The notes: generated from the letters alone by a model not told the origin. DNA of 64,000 nt from Streptococcus timonensis (GCF_900095845.1 NZ_FMIX01000004.1:751501-815500), one strand, 5' to 3'; counted from the first letter of the stretch, positions 37,474-50,477 are shown. Translations and numbers: made by a program.

Positions 37474-38171
37474 TGCTCATCTCCTTTTAACCGAACACCA
37501 ACTCCCCAGATAGTTTCAATATACTCTTGCTCTGGATCCAGTTGGCTTAATTTTTTACGGAGATTACTTAAATGAGTGTTGAGAGTATTGTCGCCTGGTA
37601 AATAAGTATCCTCCCAGACCAACTCATAGAGTTCTTCTTTCGTAAAAATTTTCTTAGGATGTCTCAACAAGGTTTGTAAAATCAAGCATTCTTTCTTAGC
37701 TAGGCGAATAGTTTCCTGGCTATTTTTGATTTCAAAACTATCTGCATCAAATTGAATATTTTTTAACTGTTGAATCAACTTGTCAGGATGTTCGATTTCA
37801 GCTGCTTGCTTGTCACTTTTTTGACGTAATTGTACCGTAACCCTGGCAAAAACTTCATCCAAATCAAAAGGCTTTACAATATAATCATTAGCACCATCTA
37901 AGAGATATTGGCTGATGAGCTTTTTATCGCTTAGAGCAGTTAGCATGATGACAGGAACTGAACTATCGTGTCTAATGGCTTTTAAAACCTGATCACCATT
38001 TTTTCCCGGAAGCATAATATCTAACATGATTAGATCAATGTCACCTTGTTCAAATCGAATCATTCCTTCAGTACCAGAAAAAGCCTGAATCACCTCATGC
38101 TCCTCAGAAAGAAGAGTTCTCAAAATTTCTTGAATCTCATTATTATCTTCAACGATAAGTATTCTAGCCAT
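37470..38171 (-). CDS. OmpR-family response regulator
   Basis: A 233-residue regulator with a receiver domain (acidic pocket EDN at 8-10, phosphorylated D51 in LIMLDIMLPG, K in IVKPFD) and a winged-helix DNA-binding domain (about 130-233). I chose the ATG at 38171 (AAAGG nine bases upstream) over a TTG at 38180. It is transcribed with the kinase. An extended -10 (TGaTATAAT) lies upstream on the minus strand. The CTTTAGAAA repeat at the ABC promoter is a candidate target. Confidence 0.94.
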   Translation of the reverse strand: MARILIVEDNNEIQEILRTLLSEEHEVIQAFSGTEGMIRFEQGDIDLIMLDIMLPGKNGDQVLKAIRHDSSVPVIMLTALSDKKLISQYLLDGANDYIVKPFDLDEVFARVTVQLRQKSDKQAAEIEHPDKLIQQLKNIQFDADSFEIKNSQETIRLAKKECLILQTLLRHPKKIFTKEELYELVWEDTYLPGDNTLNTHLSNLRKKLSQLDPEQEYIETIWGVGVRLKGDEQ

Positions 38172-38231
38172 AAACACCAACCTTTCTAATAGTATTATAT
38201 CATGTTTTTTTAGGAATTTCGGATAAAGAAA

Positions 38232-38265
38232 AACTCTCCTTCATGCTTAAATACGAAGAAGAGTT
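38232..38265 (-). terminator. Terminator of the SemiSWEET gene
   Basis: On the minus strand AACTCTTCTTC pairs with GAAGGAGAGTT (one G-T pair), followed by TTTCTTT. Confidence 0.75.
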
Positions 38266-38276
38266 CATTAGCTATA

Positions 38277-38537
38277 TTAAATTAAAGCTGTCAATGCGGT
38301 AATAAGTCCAAAAACAATCCCTGGTGCATTAGCTGCTGCCAAAGGAATATCACGTTCTTTTTTAAAGAGACCGTAGTAAACCCAAAGACTGCAGTTAAGT
38401 GCAGCTACTGCTGGTTGGATAAAATTCCCTTTTTGACCAGCAAGGTTATTCATAATTTGAGGAATATAAGAGACGTACATCATTACAGACATAAAGGTTG
38501 CAATCCAACCCAAAGTTTTCATTTGTTTTTCAGTCAT
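38277..38537 (-). CDS. SemiSWEET (PQ-loop) sugar transporter
   Basis: An 86-residue protein with three membrane segments and the PQ motif in YVSYIPQIMNN. This is a bacterial SemiSWEET, which works as a dimer to pass sugars by facilitated diffusion; the substrate is unknown. The start is the ATG at 38537, since AAAGGAG lies seven bases upstream; a start at 38558 would put that site inside the gene. Confidence 0.9.
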   Translation of the reverse strand: MTEKQMKTLGWIATFMSVMMYVSYIPQIMNNLAGQKGNFIQPAVAALNCSLWVYYGLFKKERDIPLAAANAPGIVFGLITALTALI

Positions 38538-38656
38538 TTTTTCTCCTTTCAAAAACAATCTAAATTATACACTATTTTTTAAGATAGTGAAGTTTAAAAA
38601 GCTATTTGTTAAAAACTTGTAAACTATCACAATCTTGTGATAAGAGAATCAAAAAA

Positions 38657-38690
38657 AAATACCCTCTTGCTACTTCAAGAGGGTATTTTA
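38657..38690. terminator. Terminator of pcrA
   Basis: AAATACCCTCTTG pairs with CAAGAGGGTATTT, flanked by a nine-base A-run, giving a strong minus-strand terminator. Confidence 0.88.
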
Positions 38691-38703
38691 TTCGTTTAGA
38701 AAC

Positions 38704-40992
38704 TTACTTTTTCTCAATCGGTGCTACACTAGCCAAAAGTTTTTTCAAACCGACTTCTGGGAAGTTGATTTTTAGTTCCTGTGTAGCTCCACTACCCGAT
38801 ACTTCAAGGACAGTTCCTTCACCCCATTTTTTATGAAGGGCAATATCACCAATTGACCAATTTGTCTCACTAGAAGAAGATTTACTAGTAGATGCAAATC
38901 GTCCAAATGGTAAACCACTTGATTGGATCGATGTAGGCGCAGTATTCCGTTTTCGTTCTTGAAGAGCCTGTGCCAGACTCACTCCTTGCCCAAATGTAGT
39001 ACCACCACTACTGTATGATGCTTTAAAACTTGTATTAGCTGGACGAGCCAAACCTTGATAGGTCAACAAATCTGAACTAATCTCGTTGATAAAACGGGTC
39101 GGACGATTGTAACTTGTACGTCCGAAAAGCAAGCGAGAGTTTGCGTTGGTCAGATAGAGAATCTTCTCAGCGCGCGTGATACCTACATAGGCCAAACGAC
39201 GTTCTTCTTCTAATTCATCTGGATCTTCAGAGGCACGACTAAGAGGAAAGACATTCTCCTCCATCCCGATGATAAAGACAACCGGAAACTCTAGTCCTTT
39301 CGCTGCATGGAGGGTCATCAAGGTAACCTCTGATGTCTCCTGACTGCCAGAGTCAGTGTCGGCAATCAAGGCAAGATCATTTAAGAAACGACTCAGTTTG
39401 TCCAAACCTGTTTCTTCTTCTTGACTATCAGGATTGTCGTCAAAGTTCTTGGTAACAGATAGGAACTCTTCGATATTTTCAACCCGCGCCTTGCTTTCCA
39501 AGGTTGCCTGAGCATTAAGAATATCGACATAACCTGTTTTTTCAAGGACAGCCTCAACCAACTCTGTAATGGTTAATTGGTCCAGTTTCTCCCTCAAATC
39601 CAGGATCATATTGGCAAAGTCCCAGATTGATTGGGCTGCCTTACCCTTAATTCCTGATAACATGATATTTGCTGAAGCATCCAGCATGGACATTTCTTGC
39701 AAATTAGCAAAATCACGAATCTTCTCAACAGTACCTGGGCCAATACCACGCTTTGGTTCATTGATGATACGCTCAAAACTGATATTATCACTTAGGTTGG
39801 CAATGAGATTGAGGTAAGCAATGATATCACGGATTTCTTTTCGGCTGTAGAATTTTGTCCCACCAACCATGGTATAAGGAATATTAGACTTGAGCAGAGC
39901 TTCCTCAATAGTACGTGACTGGGCATTGGTACGGTAAAGCACTGCAAAGTCTTTGTGAAGGAAGTTTTGACTACGACCAAGTTCATCGATGGTTTTGGCT
40001 ACAAAAACAGCCTCATCTTGTTCATCGTTAGCTCGGTAGTAAATAATTTGTTCGCCATCTGCATTTTGAGTCCATAGGTTCTTAGGACGGCGATTTTTAT
40101 TGTTCTTAATAACGTCATTTGCTGCTTGGAGAATGGTTTTGGTTGAACGGTAATTCTCCTCTAACAAGACAACCTTTGCTTGAGGATAATCCTTTTCAAA
40201 ATCCAAGATATTCTGCATATCAGCACCACGCCATCCGTAGATAGACTGGTCCGCATCCCCAACAACACAGATATTTTTAAAGCGAGAAGCCAACAGTTTG
40301 ACCAGTTGATACTGGGCATGGTTGGTATCTTGGTACTCATCGACATGGATATATTGGAATTTTTGCTGATAGTAAGTCAAGACATCGGGATTTTGATCAA
40401 AGAGACGCAAGGTCAACATAATCAAATCATCAAAGTCAACTGACTCAGATTGACGGAGTTCCTTTTGATAGGCCTCATAACACTTAGCGACAATGTTTGT
40501 ATATAAATCTCCTGCTTGAGCAGCATAAGCAACATCGTCAATCAGATCATTCTTAGCATTAGAAATGGTCCCTAAAATAGAGCGTTCATTCCACTTTTTA
40601 GGATCCAAGTTTAACTGTTTGAGAATGCGTTTCATCAGTGTTCGCTGCTCACCTGGATCGATAATGGTAAAGTTACGATTGTAACCAATATGATCCGCAT
40701 CACGACGTAAGATACGAACGCACATAGAGTGAAAGGTCGCTATCAAACAGTCCTGTGTAGCTGGATTGAGCCCGTAGGCACGTTCTTTCATTTCACGAGC
40801 AGCCTTATTGGTAAAGGTAATGGCTAAAATATTCCAGGGATTAACCATCTTTTCATCAATTAAGTAGGCAATACGATGGGTCAAAACTCGTGTTTTACCA
40901 GAACCAGCCCCCGCCATGATCAGCAATGGACCTTCTGTTGTTTGGACCGCTTCTGTCTGTCGGTTATTCATACCGTTTAATAAAGGGTTCAT
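38704..40992 (-). CDS. pcrA: ATP-dependent DNA helicase PcrA
   Basis: A 762-residue superfamily 1 helicase (UvrD/PcrA), needed for nucleotide excision repair and for clearing recombination intermediates. Walker A MAGAGSGKTRVLT, Walker B DEYQDTN, the GDADQSIY motif and VTLMTLHAAKGLE are all present. The C-terminal Tudor-like RNA-polymerase-interaction segment (SWSIGDIALHKKWGEGTV-like, near residue 700) is visible. Confidence 0.96.
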   Translation of the reverse strand: MNPLLNGMNNRQTEAVQTTEGPLLIMAGAGSGKTRVLTHRIAYLIDEKMVNPWNILAITFTNKAAREMKERAYGLNPATQDCLIATFHSMCVRILRRDADHIGYNRNFTIIDPGEQRTLMKRILKQLNLDPKKWNERSILGTISNAKNDLIDDVAYAAQAGDLYTNIVAKCYEAYQKELRQSESVDFDDLIMLTLRLFDQNPDVLTYYQQKFQYIHVDEYQDTNHAQYQLVKLLASRFKNICVVGDADQSIYGWRGADMQNILDFEKDYPQAKVVLLEENYRSTKTILQAANDVIKNNKNRRPKNLWTQNADGEQIIYYRANDEQDEAVFVAKTIDELGRSQNFLHKDFAVLYRTNAQSRTIEEALLKSNIPYTMVGGTKFYSRKEIRDIIAYLNLIANLSDNISFERIINEPKRGIGPGTVEKIRDFANLQEMSMLDASANIMLSGIKGKAAQSIWDFANMILDLREKLDQLTITELVEAVLEKTGYVDILNAQATLESKARVENIEEFLSVTKNFDDNPDSQEEETGLDKLSRFLNDLALIADTDSGSQETSEVTLMTLHAAKGLEFPVVFIIGMEENVFPLSRASEDPDELEEERRLAYVGITRAEKILYLTNANSRLLFGRTSYNRPTRFINEISSDLLTYQGLARPANTSFKASYSSGGTTFGQGVSLAQALQERKRNTAPTSIQSSGLPFGRFASTSKSSSSETNWSIGDIALHKKWGEGTVLEVSGSGATQELKINFPEVGLKKLLASVAPIEKK

Positions 40993-41082
40993 TTTCTCTT
41001 CCTATTCTTCAAATCAATGTTTCTATTATATCAAAAAAGACTGAAAATAACTCTATTAGAGACAAGCTTCCTTTTTTCCTAA

Positions 41083-41110
41083 AAAAAGAACACTAACAAG
41101 TGTTCTTTTT
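41083..41110 (-). terminator. Terminator of the glmU-nudix-macP-mtnN operon
   Basis: AAAAAGAACACT pairs with AGTGTTCTTTTT across a four-base loop. Confidence 0.88.
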
Positions 41111-41113
41111 ATA

Positions 41114-41809
41114 TTAATCATGAATAGATTGTAAAAGTGTCAACAAGGCTTGAGCCGATCTGCGTCCTGCTTCTACGATAAATTCATCAAATGAAATAGA
41201 AGCTTCATGGTTAGCATTGTCACTCATGGCACGGACAACTAAGAAAGGTAGATTAAGCGCGTGAGCTGCTTGAGCGATAGCCGCTCCTTCCATCTCAACC
41301 GCAAGCACCTGAGGAAAATGTTCTTTTATAGCTCTAATCTTATCTTCACCCGCAATAAAACTATCACCGGTCGCAATCAAACCTAGATGCCATTTTTGGT
41401 TAAGTTTAGACAAACTCTCTTGAATCAAACTGACAAACTTCTTGTCAGATTCGAAATAGAGTGGTTGTTGGGCCATCTGACCGTATTCATAACCAAAAGC
41501 AGTAACATCTACATCATGATAAGCTAGCTTATCAGCAATAACTACATCTCCAACTTCGATTCCTTCTGCTAAAGCGCCAGCTGAACCGGTGTTGATAACA
41601 GCATCTACTTTAAAGTGGTCAGCTAGAATAGCTACACTCATGGCAGACATGACTTTACCAATTCCACTCTCGACCAAGACAAGCTCAACTGACCCAATAC
41701 TTCCTGTATGATAGCTATTTCCTAATACCGTCTCTTCTTGAGCGTTTTCTAAATGTTGAATCAGATAAACTAGCTCTTCTGGCATAGCTGCTATAATTCC
41801 AATTTTCAT
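41114..41809 (-). CDS. mtnN: 5'-methylthioadenosine/S-adenosylhomocysteine nucleosidase
   Basis: A 231-residue Pfs enzyme that removes adenine from MTA and SAH, recycling SAM products and giving S-ribosylhomocysteine for LuxS and AI-2. Active-site residues sit in AAMPEE, NTGSAGAL and VRAMSDNA. It follows macP by 10 bp and ends the four-gene operon. Confidence 0.95.
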   Translation of the reverse strand: MKIGIIAAMPEELVYLIQHLENAQEETVLGNSYHTGSIGSVELVLVESGIGKVMSAMSVAILADHFKVDAVINTGSAGALAEGIEVGDVVIADKLAYHDVDVTAFGYEYGQMAQQPLYFESDKKFVSLIQESLSKLNQKWHLGLIATGDSFIAGEDKIRAIKEHFPQVLAVEMEGAAIAQAAHALNLPFLVVRAMSDNANHEASISFDEFIVEAGRRSAQALLTLLQSIHD

Positions 41810-41819
41810 GACATTCCCC

Positions 41820-42131
41820 TTAAATAAATCTCATTGCTAAAACTAGCAAAATCAGGAGTAAAATAACAGCAAAAAGAATCTTATTCAACTTAGAGTTAAA
41901 GACGTTTCTCTTAGTATTTTCAATTCGACGGCTCTTATGAATTGAAGGCTCGACTTCAATTGTTAAAGTTTCCTGACTAAAACCATGATCTTTAGATTGA
42001 TTGTAGGAAACACCTCGAGAAGAAGTCGGTAGAATTTTTGTCTCCTCGATATCCAGCAAGGGAGCATCCGAGATGTCCTCTCCTCGATTAGCTCTTTCAA
42101 TCATTTCATCGGTCAATAAAGGTTTTCCCAT
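41820..42131 (-). CDS. macP: MacP, membrane-anchored cofactor of PBP2a
   Basis: A 103-residue protein with a cytoplasmic part of about 80 residues and a single C-terminal membrane segment (about 84-102). Sequence and location between the Nudix gene and pfs agree with pneumococcal MacP (SPD_0876), which activates the peptidoglycan synthase PBP2a and is phosphorylated on a Thr near residue 32 by StkP. Here T31 in the context EETK is the equivalent. AGGAGG precedes the start. The identification rests on remembered sequence and synteny. Confidence 0.85.
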   Translation of the reverse strand: MGKPLLTDEMIERANRGEDISDAPLLDIEETKILPTSSRGVSYNQSKDHGFSQETLTIEVEPSIHKSRRIENTKRNVFNSKLNKILFAVILLLILLVLAMRFI

Positions 42132-42142
42132 GGGTTCCTCCT

Positions 42143-42688
42143 CTATTTTTCTTGTAATTCCCAGTACTGGATTGCCATGATAGTCTTAGCATCACAGATA
42201 TGACCAGACTGGATAAGTGCTTTTGCTTCTTCTAAACTAACTTCTAGTAGCTCTATGGTCTCATCTTCGTCTTGAGGACGTGGATTTTCAACCTTGGCTA
42301 AGTCACTGGCTAGATATAATCTTAGTCTTTCGTTACAAAAACCAATTGCCGAATAAAAGTCATACAAAAGACTTAATTTACCAGTGTATGCTGCTTCTTC
42401 TTCTAATTCACGAAGGGCTGCAGCTTCAGGATCAGTATTTTCACCAATTTCTAGTTTACCTGCAGGAATTTCATAAGAAATTTTTTCAATCGCCTTACGA
42501 TATTGCTTGACCAAGACGATTTTATTTTCTGCAGTAACAGCTAAGACACAGACTGCACCATTATGAAAAATCAAGTCTCGCTGAGCAGTTCCCTTTCCAG
42601 CAGGTAATTCAACTTGATCCTGAACCAGCTGGAAAATTGGGCCTTTATAAATTTCTTTACGACTAAGTGTCTTTTCTTCGAATTCCAT
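42143..42688 (-). CDS. Nudix hydrolase, ADP-ribose pyrophosphatase type
   Basis: A 181-residue Nudix enzyme with the box [22 protein letters not shown]. The N-terminal strand swap ([15 protein letters not shown]) and the residues following the box fit ADP-ribose pyrophosphatase. It is second in the glmU operon with gaps of 9 and 11 bp. Confidence 0.9.
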   Translation of the reverse strand: MEFEEKTLSRKEIYKGPIFQLVQDQVELPAGKGTAQRDLIFHNGAVCVLAVTAENKIVLVKQYRKAIEKISYEIPAGKLEIGENTDPEAAALRELEEEAAYTGKLSLLYDFYSAIGFCNERLRLYLASDLAKVENPRPQDEDETIELLEVSLEEAKALIQSGHICDAKTIMAIQYWELQEK

Positions 42689-42697
42689 TAGAAACTC

Positions 42698-44104
<1,407 letters not shown>

Positions 44105-44234
44105 TTACATTATACCATATTTTACCTCTTCAAACATAAAATTGTCTAAAACACATGAAGACTTATTGCTTCAAACTGCTAGTTTTGAGTGTTTTTTTTG
44201 ATTTTTTAACATATTTACGATAAACTAGAGTGGT

Positions 44235-45035
44235 ATGAGAAAAAAAATTCATCCAGCTTTTGTTTTTACTATTCTAGCTGTGTTCATCGGGATTTTAATT
44301 ATCAACCGGCCAAGGTTTGAAGAACATCCTGTTAAAACTAAACCGAATCCAGTTCAAGTAGAAAATCAAGCATTACACAATTTAGATAAACCTATTATCG
44401 ATTTATCTGGTTGGCAAAGACCATCTGAAATAAATTATGATATTTTATCAAAGAATATTTCGGGTGCAATCGTTCGGGTTCATAGTGGAAATCAAATAAC
44501 AACCGAGAACGATGCATCATTTACCAATGGTACAGATAAATCTTATAGAAGCCATATAACAGAATTACAAAAAAGGAATATTCCTGTAGCAGTTTATGCT
44601 TATGTATCTGCGAAAAGTGTTGAGGATATGGAAAAGGCTGCTGAGGCTTTCTACAATGCCGCATCTCCATATAATCCAAGTTACTATTGGCTCGATGTTG
44701 AAGAAAAGACCATGACAGATATGAATAAAGGTGTCGAAGCCTTTCGTGCTAAACTAGCTGCTCTAGGCGCCAAAAATATTGGTATCTATATTGGAGTCTA
44801 CTTCATGAAAGAGCATAGTGTCAGCACTGATAACTTTACTGCTGTATGGATTCCAACTTATGGCACTGATTCAGGTTATTTTGAAAGTACTCCGGTGACA
44901 GACCTTGATTATGATCTCCACCAATATACGTCTAAGGGAAGACTCGTTGGATTTGATCACCATTTAGATCTAAACATGATTTCTTTGAATAAAAATAAAG
45001 AAGAAACATTTAGAAAATTATTTTTAAAACCTTAA
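44235..45035 (+). CDS. GH25 family muramidase, membrane-anchored
   Basis: A 266-residue protein with an N-terminal signal anchor (about 7-25), a short linker and a GH25 lysozyme-type domain. It opens with IDLSGWQRPSEINYD and has the catalytic pair in YWLDVEEKT. GH25 enzymes cut MurNAc-GlcNAc bonds in peptidoglycan. No choline-binding or other wall-binding repeat is attached, so it probably acts near the membrane. The ribosome binding site is weak. Confidence 0.88.
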   Translation: MRKKIHPAFVFTILAVFIGILIINRPRFEEHPVKTKPNPVQVENQALHNLDKPIIDLSGWQRPSEINYDILSKNISGAIVRVHSGNQITTENDASFTNGTDKSYRSHITELQKRNIPVAVYAYVSAKSVEDMEKAAEAFYNAASPYNPSYYWLDVEEKTMTDMNKGVEAFRAKLAALGAKNIGIYIGVYFMKEHSVSTDNFTAVWIPTYGTDSGYFESTPVTDLDYDLHQYTSKGRLVGFDHHLDLNMISLNKNKEETFRKLFLKP

Positions 45036-45048
45036 ATATATACTTCAT

Positions 45049-45083
45049 AAAGCAAGTCAGATATTCCTTCTGCTTGCTTTTCT
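45049..45083 (+). terminator. Terminator of the GH25 gene
   Basis: AAAGCAAG...CAGA pairs with TCTG...CTTGCTTT, followed by TC-rich sequence. Confidence 0.78.
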
Positions 45084-45148
45084 TAATTTGCTCTACATTG
45101 TGGTATAATATAATTTGAGATTATTTAAAAGAAAAACGGAGGAATTCC

Positions 45149-45991
45149 ATGTTATCTTGGATTTCAAAAATGATTAAAGGAATAGTAATTGCTCTAGGAT
45201 TTATCTTACCTGGTATATCCGGAGGTGTCCTAGCTGCAATTTTAGGAATCTATGAACGTATGATTCGTTTCTTAGCTCATCCCTTCAAGCAACTCAAAGA
45301 AGACGTTCTTTATTTCTTGCCAGTTGCTATAGGTATGTTACTTGGTATTGGACTTTTTTCTTATCCTATTGAGTACCTTCTTGAACATTATCAGGTTTAT
45401 GTCTTATGGAGTTTTGCTGGTGCAATCATCGGTACCGTACCTAGTTTAGTAAAAGAAGCCAATCGTGATTCTGAAAGGGATAAAATAGACCTCATTTGGT
45501 TTTGGACAACCTTTATTATTTCAGGAATTGCACTTTACGGACTTAATTTCGTAGTAGGAAGTTTATCTGCGTCATTCTTAAACTTTATCCTTGCAGGTTC
45601 TTTACTTGCTCTTGGAATTCTTGTTCCGGGCCTTAGCCCATCAAACTTACTCTTGATTTTAGGACTATACGCCCCTATGCTAATTGGATTCAAGTCATTT
45701 GACTTATTTGGAACATTCTTACCAATTGGAATCGGTGCTGTTCTAACTCTCATAGCATTTTCAAAATTTATGGATTATGCTCTCCGTGTCTACCACTCTC
45801 GTGTTTATCACTTCATTATTGGTATCGTGCTTTCGAGTACTTTACTAATTTTATTACCAAATACTGGCAATCCTGAAAGCATTAGCTATGCAGGCCTATC
45901 CATTGTATCTTATGTGATCATCGCCTTCTTCTTCGCTCTTGGTATCTGGTTGGGTATTTGGATGAGTCAGTTAGAGGAAAAATACAAATAA
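45149..45991 (+). CDS. DUF368 / PopT-family polyprenyl-phosphate transporter
   Basis: A 280-residue membrane protein with about eight hydrophobic segments and the DUF368 signatures GFILPGISGGVLA and GILVPGLSPSNLLLILG in two pseudo-symmetric halves. Recent work assigns DUF368 (PopT) to recycling undecaprenyl phosphate across the membrane. AACGGAGG precedes the start. Its stop codon overlaps the next start (TAATG). Confidence 0.9.
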   Translation: MLSWISKMIKGIVIALGFILPGISGGVLAAILGIYERMIRFLAHPFKQLKEDVLYFLPVAIGMLLGIGLFSYPIEYLLEHYQVYVLWSFAGAIIGTVPSLVKEANRDSERDKIDLIWFWTTFIISGIALYGLNFVVGSLSASFLNFILAGSLLALGILVPGLSPSNLLLILGLYAPMLIGFKSFDLFGTFLPIGIGAVLTLIAFSKFMDYALRVYHSRVYHFIIGIVLSSTLLILLPNTGNPESISYAGLSIVSYVIIAFFFALGIWLGIWMSQLEEKYK

Positions 45992-46476
45992 TGGCTAAAA
46001 AAACAAAAGTAAAGAAAACACTAGTTGAACAAATTTTAACTAAATCAGGAGTAAGCCATAAGGGGATTCAGATTAATGCTTTAGAAGGAGATCTTCCTTC
46101 TGGTTATGCTAGAAATCATATCTTTAAGACCTTAGCATTATTGGGTGATAAGACTGGTCCGGTAATAGGAATTGTTCCTATCACCGAACACCTTTCTGAA
46201 AAGAAATTAGCAAAGATTTCTGGAAATAAAAAAGTGGCTATGATTCCTCAAAAGGATTTAGAAAAAACGACTGGATATATCCATGGAGCTAATAACCCTG
46301 TAGGTATCCGTCAAAAACACAACTACCCTATTTTTATTGATGAAACAGCTTTAGAATTGGAAAAATTGATTGTCTCTGCTGGCGAGGTCGGATACAGTAT
46401 CATCATCGCACCTAAAGATCTGGCAAACTTTGTAAAAGCCAGCTTTGTTGATATCTTGGAGGAAAGTAACTCATGA
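45991..46476 (+). CDS. YbaK/EbsC-type aminoacyl-tRNA deacylase
   Basis: A 161-residue YbaK-fold protein. Family members hydrolyse mischarged Cys-tRNA(Pro). The start is the ATG at 45991, overlapping the PopT stop by one base; upstream in-frame codons would lie deep in popT. It overlaps the phosphatase gene by 4 bp. Confidence 0.92.
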   Translation: MAKKTKVKKTLVEQILTKSGVSHKGIQINALEGDLPSGYARNHIFKTLALLGDKTGPVIGIVPITEHLSEKKLAKISGNKKVAMIPQKDLEKTTGYIHGANNPVGIRQKHNYPIFIDETALELEKLIVSAGEVGYSIIIAPKDLANFVKASFVDILEESNS

Positions 46477-47096
46477 AACTTTACTTTGTCCGCCACGGCC
46501 GAACAGTCTGGAATCTAGAAGGTCGCTTTCAAGGTGCTGGCGGAGATTCACCACTTCTTCCTGAATCTATTGAAACTTTAAAAGACCTGGGCCGGTATCT
46601 TAAAGATATCCCTTTTGACAAGATCTATTCGAGTGATTTACCAAGAGCGGTAAAATCAGCTGAGATTATCCAAAATCAACTGACAAACCCATGTCCCTTG
46701 GAAATTGTTCCTGAACTCAGAGAATGGCACCTGGGTAAGCTTGAAGGTCTTAAAATTGCGACTTTAAATGCTATCTACCCTCAGCAAATTCAAGCCTTTA
46801 AAACCAACTTAGCTAAGTTTGATACTAGCATGTTTGAAGCTGAATCACTCTACACTACAACTCAGCGCACCATCCAATTTATCAAGTCCTTAAAAAACTC
46901 TAAGGCAGAACACCTATTACTTGTTGGTCATGGAGCGAACCTTACTGCTAGCCTTCGAACGCTTATAGGCTATCAGGAAGCTATGCTTCGTAAAGACGGA
47001 GGTTTGGCTAATGCAAGTCTAACAATTATAGAAACTGATGACTTTGAAACATTTACTCTAAAGACTTGGAACTACACCTCTTATCAAAAAATATAG
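46473..47096 (+). CDS. Histidine phosphatase family protein (PGAM-like)
   Basis: A 207-residue enzyme with the catalytic motif VRHGRTVWN and the second His in LVGHGANL. These phosphatases act on phosphosugars or small phosphoesters; a true phosphoglycerate mutase would be longer. It is the last gene of the popT operon (ATGA overlap). Confidence 0.9.
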   Translation: MKLYFVRHGRTVWNLEGRFQGAGGDSPLLPESIETLKDLGRYLKDIPFDKIYSSDLPRAVKSAEIIQNQLTNPCPLEIVPELREWHLGKLEGLKIATLNAIYPQQIQAFKTNLAKFDTSMFEAESLYTTTQRTIQFIKSLKNSKAEHLLLVGHGANLTASLRTLIGYQEAMLRKDGGLANASLTIIETDDFETFTLKTWNYTSYQKI

Positions 47097-47126
47097 AACT
47101 TGATATTAACAATCAAGTTCTTTTTA
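47095..47126 (+). terminator. Terminator of the popT operon
   Basis: AGAACTTGAT pairs with ATCAAGTTCT, followed by five T. Confidence 0.88.
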
Positions 47127-47222
47127 GTTTTTATAGAATATCCGTGAATTTCTTGACTATTTATGATAAAATGGAGTATCGTGAAAAATTAATTTATTAT
47201 TTCAAATTTCGATTAAAATTAG

Positions 47223-48722
<1,500 letters not shown>

Positions 48723-48727
48723 AAACT

Positions 48728-48757
48728 AAACTCCTAGATGATTTCTAGGAGTTTTTT
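48728..48757 (+). terminator. Terminator of lysS
   Basis: AAACTCCTAGA pairs with TCTAGGAGTTT, with a T-run. Confidence 0.9.
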
Positions 48758-48763
48758 GTAGTT

Positions 48764-48797
48764 AAAAAGACAACCTTATCAAAGAGGTTGTCTTTTT
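48764..48797. terminator. Bidirectional terminator between lysS and fhs
   Basis: AAAAAGACAACCT pairs with AGGTTGTCTTTTT; mainly the fhs terminator on the minus strand. Confidence 0.9.
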
Positions 48798-48806
48798 GTT
48801 ATTGAA

Positions 48807-50477
48807 CTAGAATAATCCAAGAACAGTTCCATCACTTTCAACATCCATGTTGAGAGCGGCAGGTCGTTTTGGAAGTCCAGGCATAGTCATAACGTCACCA
48901 GTAAGAGCAACGATAAATCCTGCACCCAGTTTTGGTACCAATTCACGAATAGTAATTTCAAAGTTTTCAGGTGCTCCAAGAGCGTTAGGGTTATCTGAGA
49001 AACTGTACTGAGTTTTGGCCATACAGATTGGCAGTTTATCCCAACCATTTTGTACGATTTGTGCAATTTGGGTTTGAGCTTTCTTTTCGAAGTTTACTTT
49101 GCTACCACGGTAGATTTCAGTCACAATCTTTTCAATCTTTTCTTGAACAGAGAGTTCATTGTCATATAAACGAGTATAGTTTGCAGGAGTTTCAGCAATC
49201 GTTTTGACCACAGTTTCAGCAAGTGCTACTCCACCTTCTGCACCATTAGCCCAAACACTTGCTAACTCGACTGGGACGTCGATAGAAGCACAGAGTTCTT
49301 TCAAGGCAGCAATTTCAGCTTCTGTATCAGATTCAAATTCGTTAATAGCAACTACTGCAGGGATACCAAATTTGCGGATGTTCTCAACGTGACGTTTTAA
49401 GTTAGCAAAGCCTTTGTGAACTGCTTCTACATTTTCTTCTGTCAGAGCATCTTTAGCAACTCCACCATTCATCTTAAGAGCACGAAGAGTTGCTACGATG
49501 ACCACCGCAGATGGAGCAGTTGGCAAGTTAGGCGTCTTGATATCCAGGAATTTTTCAGCACCAAGATCCGCACCAAAACCAGCTTCAGTTACTGTGTAAT
49601 CAGCTAAGCGAAGAGCTGTTTTTGTCGCCAACACAGAGTTACAGCCGTGGGCAATATTGGCAAATGGACCACCGTGTACAAATGCTGGTGTTCCATAGAT
49701 TGTTTGCACCAAGTTTGGTTTGATAGCATCTTTCAAAATCAATGCCAAGGCACCCTCAACCTGTAAATCACCAACTGAAACAGGTGTACGGTCATAACGA
49801 TAGCCGATTACGATATTAGCTAAACGGCGTTTTAAGTCATCAATGTCTGTTGATAAACAAAGAATAGCCATAATCTCTGAAGCAACAGTGATATCAAAAC
49901 CATCTTCACGTGGAATACCATTTAGAGGACCACCAAGTCCAACAGTTACATGACGAAGAGCACGATCGTTTAAATCAACAACACGTTTCCAAAGAATACG
50001 ACGTTGGTCAATTCCTAGCTCATTTCCTTGGTGCAAGTGATTGTCAATCAAGGCAGAAAGAGCATTATTGGCAGTTGTGATAGCATGCATATCACCAGTA
50101 AAATGAAGGTTGATATCTTCCATTGGTAACACTTGAGCATAACCACCACCAGCTGCACCACCTTTGATTCCCATTACAGGACCAAGAGATGGCTCTCGGA
50201 TAGCAATCATGGTTTTCTTACCAATCTTATTCAAAGCATCAGCAAGACCGATTGTAATAGTTGACTTCCCTTCACCTGCTGGAGTTGGGTTGATGGCAGT
50301 TACCAAAATCAACTTACCTACTGGGTTGCTCTCAACCTCACGGATTTTATCAAAGCTAAGTTTAGCCTTGTATTTTCCGTACAACTCCAAATTATCGTAA
50401 GAAATACCAAGTTTCTCAACAACATCAACGATTGGTTTTAGCTCTATACTCTGTGCAATTTCAATATCTGTTTTCAT
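48807..50477 (-). CDS. fhs: Formate-tetrahydrofolate ligase
   Basis: A 556-residue enzyme that makes 10-formyl-THF from formate, THF and ATP. The P-loop [18 protein letters not shown] and the conserved [11 protein letters not shown] and [14 protein letters not shown] segments are present. It gives formyl groups for purines and initiator tRNA. Single-gene unit; the 221-bp gap upstream to coaB shows no other gene. Confidence 0.97.
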   Translation of the reverse strand: MKTDIEIAQSIELKPIVDVVEKLGISYDNLELYGKYKAKLSFDKIREVESNPVGKLILVTAINPTPAGEGKSTITIGLADALNKIGKKTMIAIREPSLGPVMGIKGGAAGGGYAQVLPMEDINLHFTGDMHAITTANNALSALIDNHLHQGNELGIDQRRILWKRVVDLNDRALRHVTVGLGGPLNGIPREDGFDITVASEIMAILCLSTDIDDLKRRLANIVIGYRYDRTPVSVGDLQVEGALALILKDAIKPNLVQTIYGTPAFVHGGPFANIAHGCNSVLATKTALRLADYTVTEAGFGADLGAEKFLDIKTPNLPTAPSAVVIVATLRALKMNGGVAKDALTEENVEAVHKGFANLKRHVENIRKFGIPAVVAINEFESDTEAEIAALKELCASIDVPVELASVWANGAEGGVALAETVVKTIAETPANYTRLYDNELSVQEKIEKIVTEIYRGSKVNFEKKAQTQIAQIVQNGWDKLPICMAKTQYSFSDNPNALGAPENFEITIRELVPKLGAGFIVALTGDVMTMPGLPKRPAALNMDVESDGTVLGLF

